DNA of 64,000 nucleotides, from NCBI RefSeq assembly GCF_000429985.1, contig NZ_KE387014.1, positions 1-64,000 on the forward strand, given 5' to 3'. The stretch's first letter is position 1. Every line of letters begins with the position of its first letter. The position numbers and the translations under genes are program-made. The DNA is from Maridesulfovibrio bastinii DSM 16055. Its GTDB lineage: Bacteria > Desulfobacterota > Desulfovibrionia > Desulfovibrionales > Desulfovibrionaceae. Under the pieces are notes generated by a model. That model was not told the origin of the DNA. It made no database searches and saw only the letters and a program-made list of their open reading frames with translations. Below, in pieces: positions 8,984 to 16,919 of this stretch.

Positions 8984-9990
8984 TGGCCCTTATCAACCTC
9001 AATAATTGTCCAGTCGAGACTGCTGATCTTTTGGACAAAAAGACTGTAGCTCTCTCCATCGCTCTCAAGCTCAAAAAAACCTTTATCAGAGTTCAATATT
9101 GCACGGGCCAACTTCCTGACAGCTCTTTTACGGCTTTTTAATATTGAATAATCATCAGACCTGAAAGTATCCTGATATATCATTTCAAAATATTTATGGT
9201 CCCGGAGTTCAGGAATACCAAAGACTTTTCCGGCCTGTGCCCCGGACCATACGGTGCTGCCTCTGGAGTCGATAACAATAATTCTACTTTTAATTGCGGC
9301 AGGTATATACTGTTCAATTATATTTTCAACAGCAATATCAACGCCGGCAACTCCGCAGAACTGATCGTTGTAATAGACAGGAGCAAGAGCTGAAATCATC
9401 CAGCCCCTTCCGGCAGGATCAACATACGGTTCTTTAGTCCAGACCTTTGTACGCCCGAAGTTCTTGTAAGGTGCAGCCAGATTATAAAAAAGGTAGTCGG
9501 TAAGATCAGATCCCGGAACCACTTCATGCCTGCTCATAGCCGGAGAAAGACGGCATACGGATTCTTTACTCAGATACCACGCCTGAATAACAAATGGATT
9601 ATCACTGACTATTGAGACAAGCAGAGGGTCTACGGCCTGAGTGAGATAGGCCACTTCTTTTACCGAATCATCAACCGGAACATAACCGGAAGCGATTACC
9701 GAAACATTTATATCATGATCGGCACTGTAAAATATTCCATTTTCAAACATCCGGTAACCGGATTTATCAATAGACGGAACATAGCTTGAAGCATTTGCAT
9801 AAGCTCGGCTTAAAGCTTTGGACAGATTCTGAGCATCGTCCATAACAACTGAAAGCTCATAGTTGAAACTGCCTATCATAAGGTCAAAATCAGCATCCCT
9901 ATCAGTATTATCCGAGCACCCCGTAACGCAGGTGATCATTACAAATACAAGTATGCAGTATATAAAATAAGCTGTTTTTTCTGCCTTCAT
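8980..9990 (-). CDS. Cache-domain sensor lipoprotein
   Basis: This 336-residue protein has a signal peptide and a lipobox (VTGC near residue 25). The rest looks like a double-Cache ligand-binding domain: a long N-terminal helix, then GRGWMISALAPVYY and FCGVAGVDI near residues 195-215, typical of the membrane-distal lobe. It has no transmembrane signalling or output domain, so it should present the binding domain at the envelope surface. Its stop overlaps the kinase start by 4 bases (ATGA), which ties the two together. I infer an accessory sensor that binds a small molecule and passes the signal to the kinase. No partner interface can be seen from sequence. Confidence 0.75.
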   Translation of the reverse strand: MKAEKTAYFIYCILVFVMITCVTGCSDNTDRDADFDLMIGSFNYELSVVMDDAQNLSKALSRAYANASSYVPSIDKSGYRMFENGIFYSADHDINVSVIASGYVPVDDSVKEVAYLTQAVDPLLVSIVSDNPFVIQAWYLSKESVCRLSPAMSRHEVVPGSDLTDYLFYNLAAPYKNFGRTKVWTKEPYVDPAGRGWMISALAPVYYNDQFCGVAGVDIAVENIIEQYIPAAIKSRIIVIDSRGSTVWSGAQAGKVFGIPELRDHKYFEMIYQDTFRSDDYSILKSRKRAVRKLARAILNSDKGFFELESDGESYSLFVQKISSLDWTIIEVDKGQ

Positions 9991-10132
9991 TTTTGCTAAC
10001 CTTAATAAAACACCAGTAAAACGTGTTATATTGATGACTATATAAAATATGGTAAACTAAAAGCCTGATAACAGCAAAAAAACAAAATATCTCCTAAACA
10101 GTCTGAACACTGCTTAAAAACCGGGAACGAAA

Positions 10133-10169
10133 AAATGCCGCTACATGGATTTTCCATATAGCGGCATTT
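10133..10169. terminator. Hairpin 3' of the Dabb gene
   Basis: Eleven-base arms (AAATGCCGCTA at 10133-10143 and its complement at 10159-10169) flank an AT loop. It lies downstream of the Dabb gene on the minus strand, with A/T-rich flanks, and probably ends that transcript. Confidence 0.65.
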
Positions 10170-10232
10170 AAACTTTCATAACAATTTTGATTTCCAGTTG
10201 AAAACAAAATAAGTCTTATATGTAAAAAACAA

Positions 10233-10535
10233 CTAAATCACATAATCAACGGCACTTCTGGAAGTAACAACTTTTTTAATGAAATCAACGCATTCAAGAT
10301 GAAGAGGATGAATAGCATAAGCATTGAGCTTCTCTTTATCATCAAATTCTGTGAAGAGAATAACATCACACCCGGGTACGGATTCAAAAACATCGTAACT
10401 GACTTCAATATGGTTTAAAAAATCAATTTTATCAGCCAGAGCTTCAAGAATCTCTTTCATCTTTTTAGCATTTTCCAGCTTGGTTGCTCCTTCAGCCTCA
10501 TCCTTAAGAGTCCACATAACAATGTGCTTAATCAT
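10233..10535 (-). CDS. Stress-responsive alpha-beta barrel (Dabb) protein
   Basis: This 100-residue protein begins MIKHIVMWTLKD and contains ESVPGCDVILFTEF and HPLHLECVDFIKK, matching the Dabb ferredoxin-like barrel family in length and motif order. Members form dimers, and most bacterial ones have no proven reaction. It follows the chemoreceptor gene on the same strand with a 68-base gap, so the two may share a transcript, but no functional link is known. Confidence 0.8.
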   Translation of the reverse strand: MIKHIVMWTLKDEAEGATKLENAKKMKEILEALADKIDFLNHIEVSYDVFESVPGCDVILFTEFDDKEKLNAYAIHPLHLECVDFIKKVVTSRSAVDYVI

Positions 10536-10603
10536 TTTTAAAGTCCTACCAACTATTAAGAGTTTTAAAAACAGACACTGCCTGAGCAGAGTAGCAAAAC
10601 CGA

Positions 10604-12409
10604 TTAGTTACGCATTTCTTCAACAAGTGCAACCAGAGTTCTAACCTGATCCGACAGGGAGTTTGCCCCTTCTGCAGCGTCAGAACTGTTTCTGGCATTA
10701 TCTTCAGCAAAGGAGTCAATTTCAGCGACACTGCGGTTGATTTCTTCAGATGTGGCCGACTGTTGTTCCGCGGCAGTTGCAATTGAACGAATCTGATCAG
10801 CAGCAATTCTTGACAGCTCAACAATTTCAGAAAGAACCTGACCGGACTTTTCTGAAAGATCAGTTGCACCTGAAACAGCTTCTACAGTCTCATCAACACC
10901 CTTCACGTTTTCTCGGGCAAGAATTTGAATGGAGTTGATACTTTTTTCAACTTCATCGGTAGCCCCGATAGTTTTTTCAGCAAGTTTACGGACTTCATCC
11001 GCTACAACGGCAAAGCCTCTGCCGGCCTCACCAGCACGGGCAGCTTCAATAGCAGCGTTAAGAGCCAGAAGATTGGTCTGGTCCGCAATATCATTAATTA
11101 CACCCATGACACTGCCGATTTCAGCCGACTGTGCTTCGAGTTTTCCCATAATCTCTTTAAGCTCTGTTGTTCTGTCATGTATCAGGCCCATGGCACTTAT
11201 GGTGTCACGCACAACAGTTTCACCTTCGGAAGCCTTTTGCATTGTATGCTGAGAACCTTCATTGGTTTCAGAAGCATTACGTGCAACTTCAAGCACCGTG
11301 GCATTCATTTCTTCCATAGCTGTAGCAGTTTCAGCTACACGCTGTTTCTGGAAATCACTTGATTTAAGAATATTTTCTGTCCGGTCCACAACCTCACTGA
11401 CGATTTCAGTAATTTTTTCAATTACCCCTTCAATCTGATGGGCTGCAGCCAGCATACCTTCCTTTTTAGCTCCTTCGGCTTTAACCAGAGCTTCCTCAGC
11501 CTTATGCATGGCATCTTCGGCGGCTCGGGCCTGCTCCTTGGCTTCTTCTTCCTTATGTTTGATACTCTCAAGATTGCTGCTGAGAGTTGAGACCATTGAA
11601 TTCAAGGAAGACTGCAATGTGGAAAGTTCATTTCTACCTTTAGGATTAAGAGAAACGCTAAGATCACCTTCAGATACAGCTACAGCTGCGGCACTTGCTT
11701 CCTTAAGCGGACCGACTATTGAACGAATCATAAGCAGAGCAAGGGGCAGGACGATAAGAATAAAAACAGCTCCGATTCCAAGGAAAATACGCAAAGAAAT
11801 TGTATGGGCGCTGTCGTCCATTTTATTGAATATGCGCTGTCTTTCAGTTTGAATATTGTCAATATAGATACCGGTGCCTATCCACATGTCAGTGCCGGGT
11901 ATCATCATAGCATATCCGAGCTTGGGCTGAAGTCCTTTTCCGGGCTTGTTGTAAACATATTCAACAAAACCGCCTCCTTCACTGGCTCTTTTAGCCAGAT
12001 CGCTGACATAATAAACACCGTTCTTATCCTTAACTCCGCTCAATTCCTTACCGGTAACAGATTTATTTGTCGGAACAGTGACAACGGTGGTTTTCTTATA
12101 AACAAAGAAATATCCGGATTTGTCCTTTTCGAACCTTATATCTTCCACCGCATTTTTAATAAATTCTATACGGCGTTCTTCTGACGGAATATCTCTTATT
12201 TCCCGGGCAAGAGACATCGCCATAGAGATAGTTGCAACTCTCAGCTTATCCTTCTGGTCCTTGAGCATTACAGTAGCTGTTTCTGTTGCACCTATTTCGG
12301 TCACATTGGAAATGGCCATCCTGAACATATAACTTGTTATAATCACAAAGACGATAATTACCGAGATTAAAACTATAAACCTCCCGGCAACTGATAAATT
12401 TTTGAACAT
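10604..12409 (-). CDS. Methyl-accepting chemotaxis protein with single-Cache sensor
   Basis: The 601-residue protein has an N-terminal helix (about 10-30), a periplasmic single-Cache domain (about 45-195, with DKSGYFFVY and [17 protein letters not shown]), and a second helix (about 205-230). A HAMP linker and a long coiled-coil signalling domain follow. Its tip has the conserved hairpin around [32 protein letters not shown] (about residues 440-475). Such receptors control CheA in response to small ligands, often organic acids for this sensor class. A GTG at 12412 and an ATG at 12409 both open the frame; I chose the ATG, 5 bases after GGGGGG. No other chemotaxis gene is present. The nearby lactate operon makes an organic-acid ligand plausible but unproven. 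Confidence 0.9.
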   Translation of the reverse strand: MFKNLSVAGRFIVLISVIIVFVIITSYMFRMAISNVTEIGATETATVMLKDQKDKLRVATISMAMSLAREIRDIPSEERRIEFIKNAVEDIRFEKDKSGYFFVYKKTTVVTVPTNKSVTGKELSGVKDKNGVYYVSDLAKRASEGGGFVEYVYNKPGKGLQPKLGYAMMIPGTDMWIGTGIYIDNIQTERQRIFNKMDDSAHTISLRIFLGIGAVFILIVLPLALLMIRSIVGPLKEASAAAVAVSEGDLSVSLNPKGRNELSTLQSSLNSMVSTLSSNLESIKHKEEEAKEQARAAEDAMHKAEEALVKAEGAKKEGMLAAAHQIEGVIEKITEIVSEVVDRTENILKSSDFQKQRVAETATAMEEMNATVLEVARNASETNEGSQHTMQKASEGETVVRDTISAMGLIHDRTTELKEIMGKLEAQSAEIGSVMGVINDIADQTNLLALNAAIEAARAGEAGRGFAVVADEVRKLAEKTIGATDEVEKSINSIQILARENVKGVDETVEAVSGATDLSEKSGQVLSEIVELSRIAADQIRSIATAAEQQSATSEEINRSVAEIDSFAEDNARNSSDAAEGANSLSDQVRTLVALVEEMRN

Positions 12410-12557
12410 CACATCCCCCCTGGCGGGTAAAATTTAACACAATTGTTTCTCCCCAAAAACAAATTGTGTCTGTTTAGTTACATATAACCTATATTTTTAA
12501 CAAACTACATTAGATTTATAACGCCCACCAATAATAGTCTGATTGATGTGAAAAAAA

Positions 12558-12590
12558 GGCCCTCCCACCGGGGCGAAAGGTGGAAGGGCC
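12558..12590 (-). terminator. Terminator of the lactate operon
   Basis: Read on the minus strand, GGCCCTTCCACC pairs with GGTGGGAGGGCC and is followed by seven T residues (12557-12551). It is the final stop for lutC-lutBA transcripts and would also separate them from the chemoreceptor gene downstream. Confidence 0.85.
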
Positions 12591-12593
12591 CGA

Positions 12594-12720
12594 AAGCGGC
12601 GTTGATATTACCGGAAGAGTTCAGTTGCGAGGTGAATTATTCCGGAAATGGAGGCAACAACTTAATGTTACGCCGCGCCAATGCAGATCAGAGCTTCCTG
12701 TTGTTTGACGACAGGAAGAT
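12594..12720 (-). ncRNA. Structured 3' end of the lactate operon transcript
   Basis: Between the lutBA stop and the terminator lie two further elements. One is a hairpin with 8-base arms (12694-12701 and 12711-12718). The other is a long nested stem: GCGGCGT (12596-12602) with ACGCCGC (12670-12676), and inside it CCGGAA (12611-12616) with TTCCGG (12640-12645). With the terminator it forms about 160 bases of continuous structure. This could be a 3'-UTR-derived small RNA or a stabilising end; no known family was recognised. Confidence 0.45.
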
Positions 12721-12728
12721 CGCATTAA

Positions 12729-14882
12729 TTATTTTTTACGCTCTGCCAGAGCTTCGGCAATATGTCTTACTTCAATATCGAGGCCCATCTTTTTGGCTCC
12801 ACCGCGTAACTGCATTACACAGCCGGGGCAGTCAGTAAGAAGAACATCGGCGCCGGTAGCTTTGACATGCTCTATTTTCTTTTCAAGAAGCTGCTGAGAC
12901 ATTTTGGGGAATTTCATTGAGTAAGTTCCACCGAAGCCACAACAAACTTCCTCTTCTTCACATTCAATGTACTGGAGACCTGATTTCTTCATCAGTTCAC
13001 GCGGTGCATCTTTAACTTCCAGTCCTCTGCAAAGATGGCAGGGAGCATGATAAGTAACTTTGCGGCCGACTGTATCACTGAAATCAGCTTCAGTAAGGCC
13101 GAGTACATCATTCATAAATGAGCTGAAGTCGATTACCTTATCTGCAAACTGCTGAACTTTAACCTCAAAACCAGGTTCGTTACCAATCAGTTTGGGATAG
13201 TTGTGTTTGAGATGTGATGCACATGAGGCACACATGGTCAGGATGTAATCGTAGTCAGCAGCATCAAAGGCGGTCACGTTCTGGATGGCAACTTCAACAG
13301 CAGCCTTCTTTTCACCCATCATCTGAACAGGAAGTCCGCAGCAGGACTGATCCATAGGGAAATCAACAGCAACATTACGGCCTTCGAGCATTTTAACTGT
13401 AGCAACAGACTGTTCAGGATAAACAAAATCCTGCACACATCCGCTGAACAGAGCAACTTTCAGAACCGGCTTGTCAACTTTAGGCTTAACATCTTTCCAC
13501 ATATCACGGAAAGGTTTGGCAGCTACAGTAGGCAGAGCGCGGAAGTTGTGCTCGGGTGAGAAGATCATGGGCAGATGACGCAGGAAACCGTCTTTTCTTG
13601 CCACAGGCTTCTGAGCATATTTAGCAGTCCTTAAAAGAGTGTGGAAAAGCTTGCGGTTTTTAAGCAGCTTTCCAAGAAGTGTGGACTGAACAGGGCTGCC
13701 TTCTTCATCCTGAATAAGAACATGAATTTCTTTAATCAGTCTTGGCAGATCAATACCACCGGCACAGATTTCCTTACAGGCTCCGCAGTTAATGCAGTTC
13801 TGAACAAGGTTTTTGGCTTTTTCTCTTCCGTGGAAGAAGTAAGTCAGAATCAGTCCGATAGCACCGATGTATATGTGTCCCATTTTGTGTCCGCCAACAA
13901 GACGGTATACAGGACAGACGTTGGCACATGCACCGCAGCGAACGCAGCGCAGTACCTGGGAGAACACCGGGTCCTTTGCGAGAGCGCTTCTTCCATTGTC
14001 CAAAAACACGAAGTGCACTTTTTTCCTGTTATCCTCTGCCGCCGCGCACTCGTTGGACCCGGTGATCCAGGTTACATAAGAGGTGATCGCCTGCCCGGTT
14101 GCATTACGGGGCAAGACCTTGAGCACGCGCAAAGCGTCGTGCAGTTTAGGGGTCAGCTTATCCAGTCCCATAAGAGCAACGTGTACTCTGGGAAGGGTTG
14201 TGACCAGACGGGCGTTTCCTTCGTTGGTTACCAGACCGATTGTACCGGTCTCGGCAATAGCGAAGTTACCCCCGGAAATACCCATGTCAGCTTCAGCAAA
14301 CTTCTGGCGAAGTTCACGCCTTGCAACTTTAACCAGCTTTTCAATATCAACACCCTGTTTGCATCCGGTAACATCGGTAAACAGATCGCTTACCTGATTA
14401 CGGGAAAGGTGAATGGCCGGCATAACCATGTGGCTCGGGCCTTCATGGCGAAGCTGAATAATCCACTCTCCAAGGTCGGTTTCAACAACATTGAGACCGA
14501 GATCTTCAAGATGGTGGTTGAGGAGAGTTTCCTCAGCGGTCATTGACTTGGATTTAACAATATTCTGACAGTTCTCTTCTTTTGCAATACGGCCGATAAT
14601 TTCGTTTGCTTCAGTGGCTGTTTTTGCCAGATGAACAACGGCGCCGCGTTTTTCAGCTTCTTCTTTAAACTGAGCATAGAGAGAATCCAGACGAGTTGCA
14701 GCATCATCCTTGGCACATGCAACTTCACTGATAAGGGCTTTTTCGTCCATATCAGCAAATGCTTTTGCACGGCTGCCACGGTAAGCAACAACGAATCTAT
14801 CCATTGCTGTCCGCAGAAATTCATTTTGCAGGGAGTCCTGCAACTGATCGCGGTACTGTTTGAGATCTTTTGCGTCCTGCAT
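12729..14882 (-). CDS. lutB: L-lactate dehydrogenase subunit: LutB-LutA fusion
   Basis: This 717-residue protein joins what are two proteins in Bacillus. Residues about 1-300 are a LUD domain (LutB type). Two 4Fe-4S motifs follow (CVRCGACANVC at 313-323 and CINCGACKEIC at 363-373). Then come two CCG-type cysteine-rich domains as in LutA: CVQDFVYPEQ with QSCCGLP, and APCHLCRG with EEVCCGFGG and CPGC. CCG domains resemble heterodisulfide reductase subunits and bind unusual Fe-S clusters. With LutC it is expected to oxidise L-lactate to pyruvate at the membrane, passing electrons to menaquinone. It starts 2 bases after lutC ends. The same fusion is typical of Desulfovibrio lactate clusters. Confidence 0.9.
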   Translation of the reverse strand: MQDAKDLKQYRDQLQDSLQNEFLRTAMDRFVVAYRGSRAKAFADMDEKALISEVACAKDDAATRLDSLYAQFKEEAEKRGAVVHLAKTATEANEIIGRIAKEENCQNIVKSKSMTAEETLLNHHLEDLGLNVVETDLGEWIIQLRHEGPSHMVMPAIHLSRNQVSDLFTDVTGCKQGVDIEKLVKVARRELRQKFAEADMGISGGNFAIAETGTIGLVTNEGNARLVTTLPRVHVALMGLDKLTPKLHDALRVLKVLPRNATGQAITSYVTWITGSNECAAAEDNRKKVHFVFLDNGRSALAKDPVFSQVLRCVRCGACANVCPVYRLVGGHKMGHIYIGAIGLILTYFFHGREKAKNLVQNCINCGACKEICAGGIDLPRLIKEIHVLIQDEEGSPVQSTLLGKLLKNRKLFHTLLRTAKYAQKPVARKDGFLRHLPMIFSPEHNFRALPTVAAKPFRDMWKDVKPKVDKPVLKVALFSGCVQDFVYPEQSVATVKMLEGRNVAVDFPMDQSCCGLPVQMMGEKKAAVEVAIQNVTAFDAADYDYILTMCASCASHLKHNYPKLIGNEPGFEVKVQQFADKVIDFSSFMNDVLGLTEADFSDTVGRKVTYHAPCHLCRGLEVKDAPRELMKKSGLQYIECEEEEVCCGFGGTYSMKFPKMSQQLLEKKIEHVKATGADVLLTDCPGCVMQLRGGAKKMGLDIEVRHIAEALAERKK

Positions 14883-14884
14883 TA

Positions 14885-15511
14885 TTAGTCCTCCAATAAA
14901 AGGATGTGAAGTTCAAGGGGACCGTGAACACCAATGGTGAGAACACGCTCAATATCAGAAGTACGGCTGGCGCCGGTGATAAAGGCGGTATAATTTGGTC
15001 CTTTTCTCATGTCATCTTCTACTGCTTTTTCCACCTCGTATGAAGTTTCCTTGATTTTGGAAACAGGCAGAACAGCAACATGAATTTCACTAACCATAGT
15101 GGCAAGACGCAGCTCTTCGCTACAGGAATTCAGTACCAGAGTTCCGGTTTCGGCAATTGCATGATCGACGTAGGTAAAACCGATATCGATCCCGGCAAGA
15201 TGGTTACGCATGCCTTCGGATATAAGACTGAAGCCTCTTTCATCACAAAGTTTTGTAAACTTGGTGTAGGTCTTCTTATCAAGGGCAGGTGCAGAAATAA
15301 TCTTACCGGCTTTCAGGTCACAGAGATCACCTGCTTTTTCCGAAAGATTTTCTTCACAACCGGAGATGAGAAGTTTGCAAGCTTCTTTTTTATCACACAA
15401 GTCGACAGTGTACTGAAGCGCTTCATCAATTGACTTAACTTCAGTGACGACAGCGCTTACCAGCTCTGCCTTCTCTTTGAATGTGTCAATAATTTTTTTA
15501 GAGACAGCCAT
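14885..15511 (-). CDS. lutC: Lactate utilisation protein C (LUD domain)
   Basis: The 208-residue protein is a single LUD domain; its HAIAETGTLVLNS and GASRTSDIERVLTIGVHGP segments are family hallmarks. LutC is the third component of the LutABC L-lactate dehydrogenase system. Its exact chemical role is not settled in the literature I know. GGAG precedes the ATG at 15511, and lutBA follows 2 bases after the stop. It lies 200 bases beyond ackA, across a strong hairpin, so Lut expression is probably lower than that of the upstream genes or driven partly from this gap. Confidence 0.88.
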   Translation of the reverse strand: MAVSKKIIDTFKEKAELVSAVVTEVKSIDEALQYTVDLCDKKEACKLLISGCEENLSEKAGDLCDLKAGKIISAPALDKKTYTKFTKLCDERGFSLISEGMRNHLAGIDIGFTYVDHAIAETGTLVLNSCSEELRLATMVSEIHVAVLPVSKIKETSYEVEKAVEDDMRKGPNYTAFITGASRTSDIERVLTIGVHGPLELHILLLED

Positions 15512-15668
15512 TTCAGCTCCATAGACGGATTTTCATCCGACAAACAGGTTAACAGAGTCCATATATACCGCCAGGAGTTCCAATTCTTGCGGATATGGCC
15601 CAATCTTCCGAATCAGGCCGGAACTCTGCTGGAAGCCGCTGGTCCTTCAGCTTCCGTTTCATTCCTAA

Positions 15669-15702
15669 AAAGAGGGACCGGATAAAAGTCCGGTCCCTCT
15701 TT
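15669..15702 (-). terminator. Hairpin between ackA and lutC
   Basis: Thirteen-base arms (15669-15681 region and 15689-15701) with the core GGGACCGGA / TCCGGTCCC are followed on the minus strand by TTTTTAGG. It is likely a partial terminator inside the lactate operon, reducing read-through into lutC. Confidence 0.75.
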
Positions 15703-15710
15703 ACCAACAG

Positions 15711-16919
15711 TTATTTATTCAAAATTGCAACGGTTTCGTTAGCAATTTCGAGTTCTTCATTAGTGGCAATAACGAGAACTTTAACAGCACTGTCATCAGT
15801 GCTGATAGCGGAAGGCTGTCTATTCCAGTTTTCATTCTTCTCAGCATCAACTTTGATACCGAAGTTTTCAAGACCTTCAAGAACAGCAGCGCGATACAAC
15901 GGATCGTTTTCACCAATACCGGCAGTAAAGATGATTGCGTCAACCTTACCGAGTTCAAAGAAGTATGCTCCAATGAACTGGCGGCAACGATGTGTTGCCA
16001 TATCGAATGCAAGCTGAGCGCGTTCGTCGCCTTCTTCGCGGCGTTTGTGGATATCACGCAGGTCATTTGATCCGCAGATACCTTTAAGTCCGCTTTCATG
16101 GGTCAGGGTATCAATAATTTTCTGAAGATCCCAACCCTTCTGATCTGCGATATATCCTACGATAGCAGGATCGATATCACCGCAGCGAGTTCCCATTATG
16201 ATACCGCCAAGAGGTGTAAGCCCCATGGAAGTGTCATAACATTTGCCATTTTTAACAGCACTGAGAGAAGCACCGTTGCCGAGGTGAACGGTAACAAAGT
16301 TGCATTCTTCTTTAGGCTTGCCGAAATATTTGGCAGCCTGATCAGTGATGTATTTATGAGATGTGCCGTGAGCACCGTAACGGCGCAGTCCGGTTTCTTC
16401 GTAAAGTTCGTAAGGAACGCCGTACATGTATGCTTTGGGTTCCATGGTCTGATGGAATGCAGTATCGAATACGCAAACCTGTTTAACACCGGGGAAGAGC
16501 TCAAGAGCAACTTCGATTCCGATGATATGACCGGGGTTGTGAAGCGGAGCAAGAGGAATTGTCTTGCGGAGCTTTTCAATAAGATCGTTATCAACAACGG
16601 CAGGAGCGAAGAAGTATTCGCCACCGTGCACGATTCTGTGACCGATTCCGCTGATTTCAGAACGGTCTTTGATAACACCCTTCTCAGAGTCGGTAAGCAG
16701 AGCTACAACTTCGTGCATACCTTCTTTATGAGTGGGGAAAGGTTTTTCTGCAGAGAATTTATTTTCTTCAGGAGTACCGGGAAAAGCCTTGTGGCTGATG
16801 GTACCCATGTCTTCTCCGATACGCTCAACAACACCTGAAGCTAAAGGCTTCTGGGTATCCATGTCGAGGAGCTGGTACTTAATGGAAGAGCTTCCGGCAT
16901 TGATAACAAGTATTTTCAT
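15711..16919 (-). CDS. ackA: Acetate kinase
   Basis: This 402-residue protein has the family start VINAGSSSIKYQLL, the mid motif FDTAFHQTM (about residue 150) and nucleotide-binding segments VHLGNGASLSAV and FTAGIGEND. It converts acetyl phosphate and ADP to acetate and ATP, the substrate-level ATP step of incomplete lactate oxidation. Its start overlaps the pta stop by one base (TAATG), implying translational coupling and matched synthesis of the two enzymes. The length is normal. Confidence 0.97.
   Translation of the reverse strand: MKILVINAGSSSIKYQLLDMDTQKPLASGVVERIGEDMGTISHKAFPGTPEENKFSAEKPFPTHKEGMHEVVALLTDSEKGVIKDRSEISGIGHRIVHGGEYFFAPAVVDNDLIEKLRKTIPLAPLHNPGHIIGIEVALELFPGVKQVCVFDTAFHQTMEPKAYMYGVPYELYEETGLRRYGAHGTSHKYITDQAAKYFGKPKEECNFVTVHLGNGASLSAVKNGKCYDTSMGLTPLGGIIMGTRCGDIDPAIVGYIADQKGWDLQKIIDTLTHESGLKGICGSNDLRDIHKRREEGDERAQLAFDMATHRCRQFIGAYFFELGKVDAIIFTAGIGENDPLYRAAVLEGLENFGIKVDAEKNENWNRQPSAISTDDSAVKVLVIATNEELEIANETVAILNK

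Noticed and set aside
13641-14546. A 301-codon plus-strand frame opposite lutBA
   Set aside because: The minus-strand protein has intact Fe-S and LUD motifs; the opposite frame has no family features.
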